Below, piece after piece: positions 62,751-64,000 of a stretch of 64,000 bases of DNA. The notes under the pieces are model-generated. The model was not told the origin of the DNA. It searched no databases and worked only from the letters and a program-made list of their open reading frames with translations. Position numbers and translations under genes: made by a program. Origin of the DNA: Strigops habroptila (Eukaryota > Chordata > Aves > Psittaciformes > Psittacidae); contig NC_044282.2 of assembly GCF_004027225.2 (NCBI RefSeq), positions 58,750,852 through 58,814,851 of the forward strand, written 5' to 3'. The first letter of the stretch is position 1; every line of letters begins with the position of its first letter.

Positions 62751-64000
62751 GTAAGAGGTTACAAATACTTGCAACTACACGGTTTTGTTAACATAACCCG
62801 CTCTCTCTCCTTTTCCCACTGTTGAGAATAGTTTGGGTTTACTACCAAAAAAGTGATGATTTACTGCCGAAACAGTGATAATTTGATGTTTGACAGAAGT
62901 AGGTTCAAAGTACCTTAAAGCACTTCACATTTCTCACTCCATTTGCGCTTTATAAATTATCTGCTCCTCGAATGCTCCTGCTGAACCCAGAGCTTTCTTG
63001 ACTCGTTTTATCATTCCCCGTTTAACTGAGTTGGTACCTGGGAGTTTGAAAAACGTGTTCTCTGGTGCCAGGCTGTTAAATCCTCAGTTTGATCTCGAGT
63101 GGGGAAAGGAGGGAGCTTTTTTGGAAATGTGGTTTAGGTAGCACTACAGACTGGTGTGGAGCTCGCTTTTGAGTGTCACTTCATTCGATAACCATCTGTC
63201 AATGTAAATATCTAACGTCAAAGTTAGGGGAAAGATTTGGAACTCTTGTTAAATACGCATTTCTTCAGGATTGCAAAATCTGAATGTTCTGAGGAGTTTG
63301 TTATTACCGTCATTTACCCTGAAGAGAAACAAAAGTCCTCTAAAGGCCTAACGTAGGAGCACATTCTTCTTACAAGCTGACACACGTTTTCATTCACAGT
63401 AGAAAACGAATAATGTAGTCAGGAGGCAATTCACGACTCAGCCTCTTGGAATGCACATTTCTTGTCCCGTTATTGCCTTTCTCTATTCGCTATATCAACT
63501 ATGAAAAGCAGATGTTTAGAAGGTATTTTAGGCTGTGTCATATTATTTTGTCAGCTGGTTTGAGCCATCATCTCCTTAGACAAGCTTTACACTGAAACAT
63601 CAGTCACACAAGACCGTAATGAGCGGGGACCGAGCGTATGCAGGCTCATATGACCGAGGTGGGGAGGTTTCGGGGTCCTTTCTCCCCACACTGGCTCAGA
63701 CCAGGCTTTGCTCGGGTGCTCCGCGGAGCGGCCGGCGGGGCTGGGGCCGGGCTGGCGGCGGCGGCGCGGTGGTGCTGAAGGGACAGCTCCACTCTGCCCG
63801 GCCCCTCCTCGCCCCGCTGCGGCGGGCGGCCCCCAGGCCCGGGGAAACGAACCCGGGCCCCGGGAGAGGGACGCAGGGAAGAAGAGGACACACACACACA
63901 CTTCACATGTCGCGTCCCCTTCCTTGCACTGCCGTCGGGACGCTGTGGAGCGGGCTATCCGTGCCTGTGCCTGCCTCGTTCCTTGTCCCTCGTATTTCAG
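62751..64000 (+). other. TFAP2D: TFAP2D intron 3 (1250 bp, if the 64000 acceptor is real)
   Basis: Non-coding sequence from the exon 3 donor to the window end. It contains a GC- and CpG-rich patch at about 63700-63960 next to the presumed exon 4, and a short CA repeat at 63889-63902. No repeat-family sequence or open coding frame of interest is recognised. Confidence 0.6.
63986..64000 (+). other. TFAP2D: Probable splice acceptor of TFAP2D exon 4 at window edge
   Basis: The last bases form a pyrimidine-rich tract ending in TATTTCAG exactly at 64000. Exon 3 ends with one base of a split codon, so the next exon must begin in phase 1. The exon itself lies outside the window, so this call rests on the acceptor motif alone. 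Confidence 0.5.

Noticed and set aside
1..64000. CRISPR arrays, operons or bacterial-type systems
   Set aside because: The sequence is vertebrate nuclear DNA with introns and LINEs. No regularly spaced direct-repeat arrays or operon-like gene runs are present.

Overview
The window reads as bird nuclear DNA. The dominant repeats are CR1 LINEs ending in the typical ATTCTATG-type 3' termini, there is one LTR element of a kind common in birds, and the 3' end carries the first coding exons of TFAP2D (transcription factor AP-2 delta). I cannot name the species. The abundant Lys-type-PBS LTR element suggests a non-galliform bird, but that is inference.

Layout. Positions 1-55.4 kb hold no recognisable host gene: AT-rich intergenic DNA with simple repeats and CR1 debris. 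Within this desert there are: (i) two near-identical 104-bp inverted arms at 11640-11743 and 13056-13159 enclosing about 1.3 kb; (ii) a nested locus at 22.9-25.4 kb, where an old antisense CR1 is split by an LTR element with one LTR, a primer-binding site, two unfamiliar ORFs, a 5S-rRNA-like segment between them, and no 3' LTR; (iii) a near full-length but broken CR1 at 27.2-31.1 kb, with ORF1, endonuclease and reverse transcriptase still recognisable; (iv) further CR1 fragments at about 10.1, 14.2, 18.8, 34.8, 41-42.5, 46-46.9 and 49.2 kb, one with a second small CR1 inserted in it.

From 55.4 kb the character changes: a 430-bp polypyrimidine tract, then a CpG-rich block (55.86-56.49 kb), then TFAP2D on the + strand. 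Coding exon 1 (57562-57600), exon 2 (58520-59017) and exon 3 (62690-62750) are all in phase with canonical GT/AG borders, and the window's last two bases (63999-64000) look like the acceptor AG of the next exon. The visible protein is the N-terminal, His/Tyr-rich part (about 199 residues). The DNA-binding and dimerisation regions lie beyond the window.

Functionally, the only live host gene evident is TFAP2D, a developmental regulator with a gene-empty upstream flank. Everything else is mobile-element history. The most unusual object is the LTR element carrying a 5S-rRNA-like segment whose terminal stem appears kept by paired changes.
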